Below are positions 1-6,918 of a stretch of DNA of 12,318 nucleotides, piece after piece; the stretch's first letter is position 1; the number at the start of each line of letters is the position of its first letter. The translations under genes were made by a program, and so were the position numbers. Source of the DNA: Gemmatimonadota bacterium (GTDB taxonomy: Bacteria > Gemmatimonadota > Gemmatimonadetes > Longimicrobiales > Gaopeijiaceae). Location: positions 1 to 12,318 of the forward strand of contig PCCM01000038.1 in the NCBI GenBank assembly GCA_002731735.1. The letters run 5' to 3'. The notes beneath the pieces were generated by a model. It saw nothing but the letters and a program-made list of their open reading frames with translations, was not told where the DNA came from and did no database searches.

Positions 1-251
1 TGGCTCTCGAGGCGCTCGATTTCATCGAAGGTGTCGGCCACCATGATTCGTGCGGCCTCGGCGTTCGGATGAACGGCGGAAATGGTGACCAGCGTACCCA
101 TCTGGGTTCGGGTCTGACGCACCCGATGCAACCCCACATGCTCCAGTGCGGCCCGAAGCAGGCCCCCACCGAGTACTGCCGACACACCCACCGTTGCGGT
201 AATCCGTAGAGCCTGGCGCCGGGGCAGGCTGCGATTGGATGTGTCTGACAT
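1..251 (-). CDS. apbE: ApbE-family FAD:protein FMN transferase, N-terminal part
   Basis: The first 83 residues are visible and the gene continues off the left edge. ApbE enzymes transfer FMN from FAD to a Ser/Thr of exported FMN-binding domains. The N-terminus has a twin-arginine-like stretch (PRRQALR) followed by a hydrophobic Ala/Gly/Val segment and no lipobox cysteine, so export by Tat or Sec is likely. After it come MGTLVTI and a segment ending in FDEIERLES; this MGT motif and the EIERLE helix are typical of the ApbE N-terminal region. The ATG is preceded by a GGGGG run 5 bases upstream. It starts 8 bp after the stop of the NosR-like gene, on the same strand, so the two are probably one operon and that protein is its likely substrate. 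The catalytic part is outside the window and cannot be checked. Confidence 0.85.
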   Translation of the reverse strand, partial: MSDTSNRSLPRRQALRITATVGVSAVLGGGLLRAALEHVGLHRVRQTRTQMGTLVTISAVHPNAEAARIMVADTFDEIERLES

Positions 252-259
252 AGCGCCCC

Positions 260-2614
260 CTACCGAGCCACGGTTTCTAACTGGACCAGTCGAGATCGAA
301 CGTCGTCCATGTCGTGTCGACACACACCCGCCTTCGTCAACAGCTTGGTCTCGCAGACGTTACAGCGGACGCACTCTTTGAAGTCGATCTCGGGTCCGCG
401 GATCGCGCCAGTGGGACATGCGATTTCGCACACCTTGCAGGGTTCGCACTGCTCCACGCGCCGAATCCGGAAGATCGACAGGAGGGAAGCGACGCCCAAC
501 GCTGCACCCAGAGGGCAGGCGTACCGGCAGTAGAAGCGCGGCACCACGGCCGACGCCACCAGAAACCCACCCGCGATACTCAACAAGAGAGGCGACGTAC
601 TCAGGTAGAAGACCGTCCCGAAGGGCTCGAAATATTGGTAGACCGCGATCTGGGCCGGCAACGCGGCGAGGCCTACGATCAGAAGTAAAATTCCGTACTT
701 GAGGTAGATAGCTCGGTCATGGATTCGCTGGGGAAGGGCCCGCTGAAAACGGCGAGGCACAATCCGTGTGATGAAGTCCTGTAAGGCTCCGAACGGACAG
801 AGAAATCCGCAGAACACCCGTCCCCAAAGAAGGGTCGTGACCACGGTGAACGCGATCATGATCAGCACCGCCATATCCCGGAGATAGACGCCCGGACCCA
901 CGATAATTCCACTGGTGATGTGCGAGACCGAGAGGAAACCGCCGTCGATGAATCCCAGATAGACGAACGTCGCACCCAGAGTGACGGCCCCTACTCGCCC
1001 ACTCTTCGAGAAGAAGGCGTATAGAACGAGGCCCAAGAGGAGAATGAGGCGAACCACAGGAGCCCACCGGGTCTCGAGCAACAACTGAGAGAGAGCCGTT
1101 TCGTCCTCGAAATCCTCGAAGCTCGAAAAGTCCAATCCGGGGATACTCTGGGCCCCGGTCGATGCGTCATCGGCCGCTGGCACGTCGGAGGGCGCCACCG
1201 ACAAATCGAGGACTCCCTCCGGGACGGTCAGCTCAAGGGGCGCGGCAGACCCATCGGTTGGCGCACCTGCCACTGGCTCCGTAGTGACCACCCCAGGAGC
1301 CCCTATCCCATCCGCCGATTCCGCCGAGGCCGGATCAGTCGTGGTGGCCGGTACCGGGACGGCGGCTGTTCCGCCTGCAGAGACGTCGACCGATCCGTCT
1401 GTGGATACGGGGTTCGATCCGTTCGCGGAGACCGCCGGCCCGACGGCGGTTGACTCCTCCACGCCCGAGTCCGCAGCTCCCGTTTCCGCGTCGGCCAATT
1501 CCCGCGCGGCGGCGGCGCGTTCGCGGACAGCCGCCAGCACCTCTTCCGGAACCCTGTATTCCATGATGGACTCAGGGTTCGTCCCGTCGTCGTAGACAAC
1601 CGTGAAGGGCTCGTCGAGAACGACCGTGCTGTCCATCCGCATGATCAGCGTATACTGGACCTGGTCGGCTGCCTTGCCCTCATACGGGGTTCCCAAGAAG
1701 GTGACCCGCCTGCTCGGAACCGGATGAGTCTCCCCGCCTTGGCGGACGGCGAATCCGTTGCTGCGGAATCCCGCAACGGCGCTACCGTCGATGCCGACGA
1801 GCATCGCGTGATCGTCGCCCTCCAAACCGTCCACCCGCTCGCTTATGTCCTGATACCTGACCAGGCCCATCAGAAGGCCTCCGAGCGCTTCGTCCCCCAT
1901 ATACGCGAACGAGAGATCCAAGCCCGCCCCATATCTCTCGATCGCCATCATTTGGATGTAGCCGGTCGAAATCATCTCCAACCAGGTGAGGTCCTCGAGC
2001 GCCCCAGCCGACGCTGATGCGGTCGACTCTCCGGGTTGCAGGTAGGAGAGAGCCACTCGCCTGGCCGAATTACGGATGCCGCGGAACATCGCTGTGGCCG
2101 ATATCGAGGCGCCGCTGATACCGTCCAGGTCCCTACGCACCTGGAACCGCTCGCCGATGTGCTTGCCGACGAGCTGCTCCGTGAGGCGGCCGCGCCTCAG
2201 AAAATCCCCACGGGAGCTACTGAGAGACTCGCGGTAGTTGACGATGGTTGCGCCCGTGAGATGTCCCGTCAGATCCATCCCGACCAACACGTCGATCGGG
2301 CCGCTGTAGCCGTACTGGATGGGCGGCACATTTGCGGTCAGGTACACGTAACCGATCACACCCGGCGATCCGTCCGCACCGGTCCCGTACGCGGTGTACA
2401 CAGGTGGAAGGCCGGCCTTCGTGGAGAAGCTGTCAGCCAGAGGCATCACCGACTGTATCATCTCGGCGTCGACCGGTAGGCGATACTGGGCGGAGGCAGA
2501 CGAAGGGGATCCCAAGAGAAGAGATGCCAGCGCCCACAGACACACCCACAGGACCGCACGTGAAATTCTCATTTCACGGCCCCAATCCCGTATTGTCCTT
2601 ATGTGATCCATCAT
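260..2614 (-). CDS. NosR/NirI-like membrane flavoprotein with FMN-binding domain and polyferredoxin
   Basis: This 784-residue protein is predicted to move electrons between the membrane and the periplasm. A signal sequence or membrane anchor lies around residues 15-43. An FMN-binding domain spans about 85-190 and carries D164-GI-SGAS (167-170), which fits the ApbE target pattern Dxx[ST]GA[ST] with Ser170 as the FMN acceptor. Residues about 363-490 are an Ala/Ser/Thr/Pro/Gly-rich linker. Several transmembrane segments follow (about 518-535, 541-560, 580-600, 637-655, 675-692) with two cytoplasmic CxxxCP motifs (C602/C606 and C696/C700). A C-terminal ferredoxin has CxxCxxCxxxCP at 723-734 and CxxCxxC plus a distant C at 748-765. 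This is the NosR/NirI and NapH-like architecture. No nosZ is present, so I do not name it nosR. The start is uncertain: GGGAGG abuts the first ATG (2614), the second is 3 bases further on, and Met15 (2572) gives a tighter signal peptide. Confidence 0.85.
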   Translation of the reverse strand: MMDHIRTIRDWGREMRISRAVLWVCLWALASLLLGSPSSASAQYRLPVDAEMIQSVMPLADSFSTKAGLPPVYTAYGTGADGSPGVIGYVYLTANVPPIQYGYSGPIDVLVGMDLTGHLTGATIVNYRESLSSSRGDFLRRGRLTEQLVGKHIGERFQVRRDLDGISGASISATAMFRGIRNSARRVALSYLQPGESTASASAGALEDLTWLEMISTGYIQMMAIERYGAGLDLSFAYMGDEALGGLLMGLVRYQDISERVDGLEGDDHAMLVGIDGSAVAGFRSNGFAVRQGGETHPVPSRRVTFLGTPYEGKAADQVQYTLIMRMDSTVVLDEPFTVVYDDGTNPESIMEYRVPEEVLAAVRERAAAARELADAETGAADSGVEESTAVGPAVSANGSNPVSTDGSVDVSAGGTAAVPVPATTTDPASAESADGIGAPGVVTTEPVAGAPTDGSAAPLELTVPEGVLDLSVAPSDVPAADDASTGAQSIPGLDFSSFEDFEDETALSQLLLETRWAPVVRLILLLGLVLYAFFSKSGRVGAVTLGATFVYLGFIDGGFLSVSHITSGIIVGPGVYLRDMAVLIMIAFTVVTTLLWGRVFCGFLCPFGALQDFITRIVPRRFQRALPQRIHDRAIYLKYGILLLIVGLAALPAQIAVYQYFEPFGTVFYLSTSPLLLSIAGGFLVASAVVPRFYCRYACPLGAALGVASLLSIFRIRRVEQCEPCKVCEIACPTGAIRGPEIDFKECVRCNVCETKLLTKAGVCRHDMDDVRSRLVQLETVAR
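2559..2578 (-). promoter_or_regulatory. Perfect 8-bp hairpin with GAGA loop over a candidate start codon
   Basis: The arms CGTGAAAT and ATTTCACG are perfectly complementary around four bases. In the mRNA of the NosR-like gene the loop reads GAGA, which fits a GNRA tetraloop. The Met15 ATG (2570-2572) sits at the stem/loop boundary. If translation starts at Met15, the hairpin would occlude it. If translation starts at 2614 or 2611, it lies inside the coding sequence. It could instead be a 20-bp palindromic operator. Function is inferred only from symmetry. Confidence 0.35.
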
Positions 2615-2657
2615 CCTCCCGTGGGTGGCTTCACCGAGATTGTCCCGGGCGGAATGA

Positions 2658-2686
2658 CTTCTAGGTCTCTATCAATGGGTAGTCAA
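2658..2686 (-). promoter_or_regulatory. Candidate sigma70-type promoter of the NosR-like gene
   Basis: Reading leftward, TTGACT (2681-2686) matches the -35 consensus in five of six bases. It is followed after exactly 17 bases by TAGAAG (2658-2663), a four-of-six -10 match. Transcription would begin near 2651 and leave a leader of about 37 bases before the ATG at 2614. This is pattern matching in a GC-rich genome whose promoter consensus is unknown. I saw no FNR/NNR-type TTGAT-N4-ATCAA box, which would have been expected for an anaerobic nos system. Confidence 0.3.
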
Positions 2687-2809
2687 GCCAGGCCCAGGGC
2701 GAGCACCGTGTGGGGCTTGCTACCGGGCTGGACGAGTGGAACAACGGGACGGCCAACATCCAGCTGGTGGTCGGAGTCAGTTGGGTATTCGGAATCGGGG
2801 GGCTCGTTC

Positions 2810-2849
2810 GAGTGCCGGAGTACCCTGATCCGAGGATCCGGTAGCACTC
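2810..2849 (-). terminator. Bulged stem-loop at the stop of the DUF5916 gene, possible terminator
   Basis: On the minus strand GAGTG and CACTC form the outer stem. After a three-base bulge, CCGGA and TCCGG form the inner stem, giving ten pairs around a 17-base loop. The structure overlaps the stop codon of the upstream barrel gene (2848-2850). No T-run follows, so intrinsic termination is uncertain. The remainder of the 2615-2847 gap contains only the candidate promoter. Confidence 0.3.
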
Positions 2850-5253
2850 AGTAGCGCAGTAAGTACTGAAGCTTCACGAACATCGCGCGATTCGTACGCT
2901 GCAGATTCCCCCTGAAGAAGAGTTGCTCGTTGATTCCGTTGCCTTGCAGATCTCCTTGGATTAGGTCGGCCTGCTGGTAGTGGTCGTCGTAGCCGAGGAA
3001 GAAAACGGTGCCCGCATCAACTCGATACGTGGCGAGCAGGTTGAAGTCGAGCTTCTTATACAGCGAGTCGAACTCGCTGATGTTTCGGAAGCCCAACTTC
3101 TCGGTGAGTTGATACGTGGTGGTGGCACGCAGGATCTTGACGTCGAATACCTCGACGCCGCCGACCTTCAGTTGGGTGGTGCTCAGGCTTAGTCGTGCAG
3201 AAAGACTCGACGTGGGGCGTAGCGAGGCGTTGGCGCTCCATGCAATCTGGTGGCCGAGGACCGGATCGGTGTTGTAGAGAATCTGGTCTCCCACCCGGAC
3301 GCTCGCGCCGAACGAAAATGCACGGTTGGCGTTCACATTCCCCCGAACGGAGAATCCAGTCTTCTCGAATTGTGTCCCGAGGAACCGCTCCATGCTTCGA
3401 TTCACATCCGTGCCGAAACTGATGTTGCCGGCAAGAGAGAAATTCAGACCGGCACGGAGACTTCGGTCCTGGAGCAATCCGTCGAAATCCCAATTCCGGC
3501 TGACGGTCACTGACGGGCCCCAATTGATTACCCGGGCCTCCGGCCAAAATAGGTATGAAACGTTGCCCATTACTTGCCGCTCGTCCGTTCGGCGTACGAA
3601 CCCGACGTCGGTGCCAAAGTCCGGGGAGATCTGATAGGAAAAGAGGAACAAGCTCAGGCTCCGCCCGGTATGGCGGATGGCGGCGTCAAACATGCGACCC
3701 GTACGCTCGACCCCACCCGGTTCCTGCCGCCAAGTCTGAATGGCGTGACCCGTAACCGCCGTGGTGGCGCTCAGCCGGAAGTTGCCATCGACCCCGGCCA
3801 ATCGACTGTGACCGTCCAAGAACTCCCGATCCGTGAAAATGGCGCCGATGTTGGATTCGGTGTACAGGTCGTACCGCGTGCGACCGATGAACGTCTTGGC
3901 GTTCTGATCGAACGCCCGGTCGAGCTCGTCCTCCACCCTCCCGGGGGCGCGGTCGTTGGCCGCCAGCACACCGATCGAGAGGCCACCCGTTTTGCCGGTC
4001 AGCTTGGCGCCGAAGTCCGGATCGACCAGGGTACGGGTGTGGACCAGTGTCACAATGGGCGTGAAGTTGAAAATCTCCGCCCCCTCCACAAAAAAGGGCC
4101 GGAGCTCGGGGTAGAATATGGGAAAGCGTTGGTTCACCTCGATCTGTGTTCGGTCCGACTCGATCTGTGAGAAGTCGGGATTCACGGTGAAATCGGCGGT
4201 CAGATTAGATGTGATGCCGTATTTGACATTCAGCCCCGCGTCGGGATCGGTGTCCTGGTGGACGAACCCGGGAACGGTCGGATCGATCGCTCCGTACCGG
4301 ATGGCCGTGAAGGTCGGCAGAACCTCGAGGTTCCGGCTGGTGGACAGGTTGACCATACCGTCCAGCACGCCCATCTGCGCAAAGAAGCTCGACTCGTCGC
4401 GAGACATCGGCGCCCAGACCTGGTTCTCCTCATCCTTACCCTTGACTTCGCGAACGATCTGGAACCCCCACCGGTGCGCTTCGTCCCGGGCCCGGCTGGG
4501 GTACCTCAGGCTCTTGAAGGGGATCGCCATCTCTGCCGTGTATCCGTCCTCCACAATCTGTCCACCGGTCTCGAACAGCGCGTTCCATGAGCGATCCGCA
4601 AACGGAATACGGCCGGAACCGCCACCGAAACCGCCACCGGAACGCCCACCACCACCGCGCCCGAAGCGCCCACCTCCACCGCTAGGACCCCCGCTGATGA
4701 TGCCGTCACCCTGAACCCCGTACGCGTTGACGTCGAAGTCGTACCCGTTTTGCTGGTCCATGAACGTGTCGAAGTAGACCGTCATGAGATCGTCCATCAT
4801 CGCTCGGTCGCGGTCCACCCGGTTCGCGCGCATGATGGACGGGTCTTCGTAATGTGCGTAGAACCCGAAGTAGAGATTTTCCGCGTCGTAGGCGACGTAG
4901 ACTTCGGTCGCCTCGGTCGCGGGCGCACCGTCGAGTGGAGACGCCTGCACGAATTCGGTGAGCACCGCTGCGGTCTTCCACACTTCGTCGTCGAGGCGGC
5001 CGTCGATTTCCGGAGGTGTGTCGGTACGGGTTGGACGCACCGTCGGACGGTCGGGAACCAAACCGGCGTTATCCACGACCGTATCTATAACGGACGTGGG
5101 CTCGCCCCGGCCTTGGGCCTGGCCTGCCACTTGGCCGGGTATGAGAAGCAGGGCCTGCCCCAGGACCAAAGCCACTCCCAAAGTCAGACCGAGCCCCTTC
5201 TCCCGGGCGTTCGGCCCGGGTCGGTTATGTATGGACATACAGAAGCTCAACAC
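2848..5253 (-). CDS. CBM9-like/DUF5916 predicted outer-membrane barrel protein
   Basis: The product has up to 801 residues. A signal peptide ends near residues 40-47 (AGQA). A carbohydrate-binding-family-9-like domain spans about 72-255, with the diagnostic PEIDGRLDDEVW, NLYFGFYAHYEDP and EMAIPFKSLRYP segments. From about 305 to the end lies a DUF5916 region with many alternating beta strands, expected to form an outer-membrane barrel. It contains the family block LTADFTVNPDFSQIESD and a Phe-rich PFFVEGAEIF at 386-395. The final residue is an aromatic (Tyr), as in many barrel proteins. A Gly/Arg/Ser-rich insert at about 187-214 interrupts the CBM9-like domain. The family's substrate is not established. 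GTG (5253) has GAGGA just upstream; TTG at 5250 or ATG at 5238 are alternatives, the latter giving a cleaner signal peptide. It probably has its own promoter. Confidence 0.85.
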   Translation of the reverse strand: MLSFCMSIHNRPGPNAREKGLGLTLGVALVLGQALLLIPGQVAGQAQGRGEPTSVIDTVVDNAGLVPDRPTVRPTRTDTPPEIDGRLDDEVWKTAAVLTEFVQASPLDGAPATEATEVYVAYDAENLYFGFYAHYEDPSIMRANRVDRDRAMMDDLMTVYFDTFMDQQNGYDFDVNAYGVQGDGIISGGPSGGGGRFGRGGGGRSGGGFGGGSGRIPFADRSWNALFETGGQIVEDGYTAEMAIPFKSLRYPSRARDEAHRWGFQIVREVKGKDEENQVWAPMSRDESSFFAQMGVLDGMVNLSTSRNLEVLPTFTAIRYGAIDPTVPGFVHQDTDPDAGLNVKYGITSNLTADFTVNPDFSQIESDRTQIEVNQRFPIFYPELRPFFVEGAEIFNFTPIVTLVHTRTLVDPDFGAKLTGKTGGLSIGVLAANDRAPGRVEDELDRAFDQNAKTFIGRTRYDLYTESNIGAIFTDREFLDGHSRLAGVDGNFRLSATTAVTGHAIQTWRQEPGGVERTGRMFDAAIRHTGRSLSLFLFSYQISPDFGTDVGFVRRTDERQVMGNVSYLFWPEARVINWGPSVTVSRNWDFDGLLQDRSLRAGLNFSLAGNISFGTDVNRSMERFLGTQFEKTGFSVRGNVNANRAFSFGASVRVGDQILYNTDPVLGHQIAWSANASLRPTSSLSARLSLSTTQLKVGGVEVFDVKILRATTTYQLTEKLGFRNISEFDSLYKKLDFNLLATYRVDAGTVFFLGYDDHYQQADLIQGDLQGNGINEQLFFRGNLQRTNRAMFVKLQYLLRY

Positions 5254-5290
5254 GTCCTCGTATCAAATCGAAATAAGGTTGAATAGCGGA

Positions 5291-5309
5291 GGACGGAGGA
5301 GATCCGTCC
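5291..5309 (-). other. Small perfect hairpin in the leader of the DUF5916 gene
   Basis: GGACGGA and TCCGTCC are perfect complements around a five-base spacer, about 40-55 bases upstream of the GTG start. It could form in the 5' leader RNA or be a short operator. The rest of the 5254-5402 gap shows no gene. Confidence 0.25.
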
Positions 5310-5402
5310 CGAAAGACTCACCCGCCGCAGACGGCAAAGGTAACACGGACACCACATACGGCACACGGGTCCAGCCGGCCGCGGAAGTTGGGAGCATTGA
5401 GC

Positions 5403-5436
5403 AGAAGCCGAGGGGGGTCTCGCCCCCTCGGCTTCT
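5403..5436 (-). terminator. Strong 14-bp perfect hairpin downstream of the SmbP-like gene
   Basis: AGAAGCCGAGGGGG and its exact complement flank a six-base loop, giving a 14-bp GC-rich stem without mismatches. It lies about 50 bases past the stop of the SmbP-like gene on the minus strand and upstream of the DUF5916 gene, so it probably separates the two transcripts. There is no T-run on either side, so it may act with Rho or protect the mRNA 3' end rather than being a textbook intrinsic terminator. Confidence 0.6.
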
Positions 5437-5484
5437 CGGCCCTGCTGTCTCAATCAGGCGAATCGTACCGCCCGTTGGGTGTCC

Positions 5485-6063
5485 CTACATTTTCAGGTGG
5501 CTCTGAGCCGTTTTGGCGGACTCCGTCGCGACTTCAGCGTGGCCCATTCCACCATGAAGGATGGCGGACTCCAAGGCCTCGATGGCCATGACGATGTGGG
5601 GGCTATCCGAGATCTCAGCGGCAGCCCGGGCATGGGTCAACGCAACCTCTGCATGCGTAACCAAAACCGGGGCATGGCCCATGTCACCGTGGGTGACCGC
5701 CTGCATGTTATGGTCCATGACCTGGTGGACGTGGACGGCGACCTGAAGGCTCGTCAGACCCGTGTTGGCCATTCCGGTGGCAACCGGGGCGTGATCCATA
5801 TTTCCGTGTGTAACGGCGTCCGTGAGGCTCGCGATAGCGGCCACGGTGTGGGGGTTGTCAGCCGGGGCCATATTGGCGTGAGTCAGGGCCTGGTTCGCGT
5901 GCTCCACCAGTACTGAAGCATGACCCATTCCGCCGTGGGCGGCGGCCTGCTGCGCATGCACGACAGCTTGCGCGAGGTGTGCGTCCTGCGCCAAACCGGG
6001 CTGGACTGTGAGCAGGAGTAGTGCGGCTCCGGCCGTAAGGCCGACTTTCAGAGTACGGTACAT
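5485..6063 (-). CDS. SmbP-like His/Met-rich periplasmic metal-binding repeat protein
   Basis: The ATG at 6063 is chosen because GAGGA lies 7 bases upstream and a clean Sec signal peptide follows (about residues 1-25, ending PGLA). The mature part of the 192 residues is four degenerate repeats of about 40-45 residues. Each has a HGxMxHA core (His43, His86, His125, His170), usually followed by a helix with further His such as VLVEHANQALTHA and VLVTHAEVALTHA. This pattern of ALxHA and AxxHGxxGHA helices resembles SmbP, the small metal-binding protein of nitrifiers, a helical bundle that binds Cu and other divalent metals. Here each core also adds a Met, which favours Cu(I)/Cu(II) or Ag. SmbP is about half this length, so this looks like a duplicated form. 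A metal-storage or buffering role is inferred. There is no disulfide-capable Cys. It is flanked by hairpins on both sides, suggesting a monocistronic unit. Confidence 0.75.
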   Translation of the reverse strand: MYRTLKVGLTAGAALLLLTVQPGLAQDAHLAQAVVHAQQAAAHGGMGHASVLVEHANQALTHANMAPADNPHTVAAIASLTDAVTHGNMDHAPVATGMANTGLTSLQVAVHVHQVMDHNMQAVTHGDMGHAPVLVTHAEVALTHARAAAEISDSPHIVMAIEALESAILHGGMGHAEVATESAKTAQSHLKM

Positions 6064-6133
6064 GACGGGTTCCTCTTTCACAGGGCAAATTTCAGCGTCC
6101 GGAGAACGTACAGTTAGCAAGGGCGATGGGCTA

Positions 6134-6175
6134 GGGGTACTGGGGCCGCCTTGGACCTAGCGACCCCAGTACCTC
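6134..6175 (-). terminator. Stem-loop after the six-Cys lipoprotein gene
   Basis: GGTACTGGGG (6136-6145) and CCCCAGTACC (6164-6173) are perfect 10-bp complements, extendable by a G-U and a G-C pair to 6134/6175, around an 18-base loop. It begins 8 bases past the lipoprotein stop on the minus strand. No T-run follows. It probably separates the lipoprotein transcript from the SmbP-like gene. Confidence 0.5.
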
Positions 6176-6182
6176 CCGACGG

Positions 6183-6701
6183 CTACATGCCCGCGAAAAC
6201 CGAGGCCATCTCCGTCTCACCACAAGCCCGGACGACCTCCCGGACATAACCACCGGTCTCTCTGATCATCTCGTGGCCCGCGTTCGCCTCCTCACACGCC
6301 TCCTCCTCCACGAAACACTCCCACCATCGGTCGGACGCCCTCGCGCCCTCGGAGACCTGAATGCAGATCGCCGAGGCAGGGACCTCCATACAGCTTGCGA
6401 ATTCTTCGGCGTCACCGCGGGCCGAGGCCCGCGCCGTACAGTCCGACTCCTCGAGATAGCTGTCTTCGGTCAAGTGCAGTTGCGAGCCTTCCGACATCAT
6501 GATGAAGCCCATCCCCAAGGGGGCAGTCGTGGGGGCGGCCGCCGGTGCAGCCGGCGCGGCAGCCTCGGCCGGCGCACTCGAGGCCTCCCCGGAAGACTCG
6601 GAACCACCACATGCGGCGAGGCCAAGCACTGCACCGGTGAGAAGTGAGACGCCAAGACCAGGTCGTCTACCGGGTTTCGTTTCAACGATAGGCGGGTTCA
6701 T
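6183..6701 (-). CDS. Predicted lipoprotein with six conserved-looking cysteines, unknown function
   Basis: This 172-residue product has GGAGGA 8 bases upstream of its ATG. A hydrophobic segment ends in the lipobox LAAC with Cys31 as the lipidated residue. Residues about 34-62 form a flexible Ala/Pro/Ser-rich tether. The globular part (63-172) is acidic and holds six Cys (88, 104, 113, 129, 136, 160), enough for three disulfides, plus a WWEC motif at 126-129. I do not recognise the family. The Cys pattern and periplasmic or surface location suggest a disulfide-stabilised small domain. It is followed by a stem-loop and then the SmbP-like gene on the same strand. The upstream gap (6702-6918) holds a terminator of the preceding gene and no recognisable promoter or other gene. 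Confidence 0.75.
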   Translation of the reverse strand: MNPPIVETKPGRRPGLGVSLLTGAVLGLAACGGSESSGEASSAPAEAAAPAAPAAAPTTAPLGMGFIMMSEGSQLHLTEDSYLEESDCTARASARGDAEEFASCMEVPASAICIQVSEGARASDRWWECFVEEEACEEANAGHEMIRETGGYVREVVRACGETEMASVFAGM

Positions 6702-6826
6702 CCTTCAGTTCCTCCATATAAAAGCAAGCTAAAAGCTCGTGGGTGGTCTGTGCAGCGGGTGATCTATTTTCGCGTCTATCGTTTACGCCGCAAAGGGGGA
6801 ACCGGCAAGTGGATTGGGATTGAGGC

Positions 6827-6866
6827 AAAAGCGGGGCACGACCACATAGGCCGTACCCCGCCTTTT
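6827..6866 (-). terminator. Rho-independent terminator, bidirectional-looking
   Basis: GCGGGG and CCCCGC form the stem core, extended inward by ACG/CGT and CC/GG pairs with two mismatches around an ACATA loop. The stem is flanked by AAAA on the left and TTTT on the right. On the minus strand the hairpin is followed by TTTTG, as expected for intrinsic termination of the secreted-protein gene that ends at 6919. On the plus strand it is followed by CTTTTACTT, so it could work in both directions. Confidence 0.75.
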
Positions 6867-6918
6867 ACTTACCTAACACCGGTCCCCGAACCTCGCCCTG
6901 CGGGACCGCGTGCCTGGG

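Noticed and set aside
2615..2847. FNR/NNR-type anaerobic operator upstream of the NosR-like gene
   Set aside because: I looked for TTGAT-N4-ATCAA and close variants and found no two-sided match.
3574..4170. Plus-strand open frame of 198 codons inside the DUF5916 gene
   Set aside because: It is antisense to clearly conserved DUF5916 coding sequence, with no ribosome site or recognisable motif.
4612..4695. Tandem CCACCG-like repeats as a possible CRISPR or minisatellite
   Set aside because: They are in-frame Gly/Arg/Ser codons inside the DUF5916 gene, with no spacer structure.
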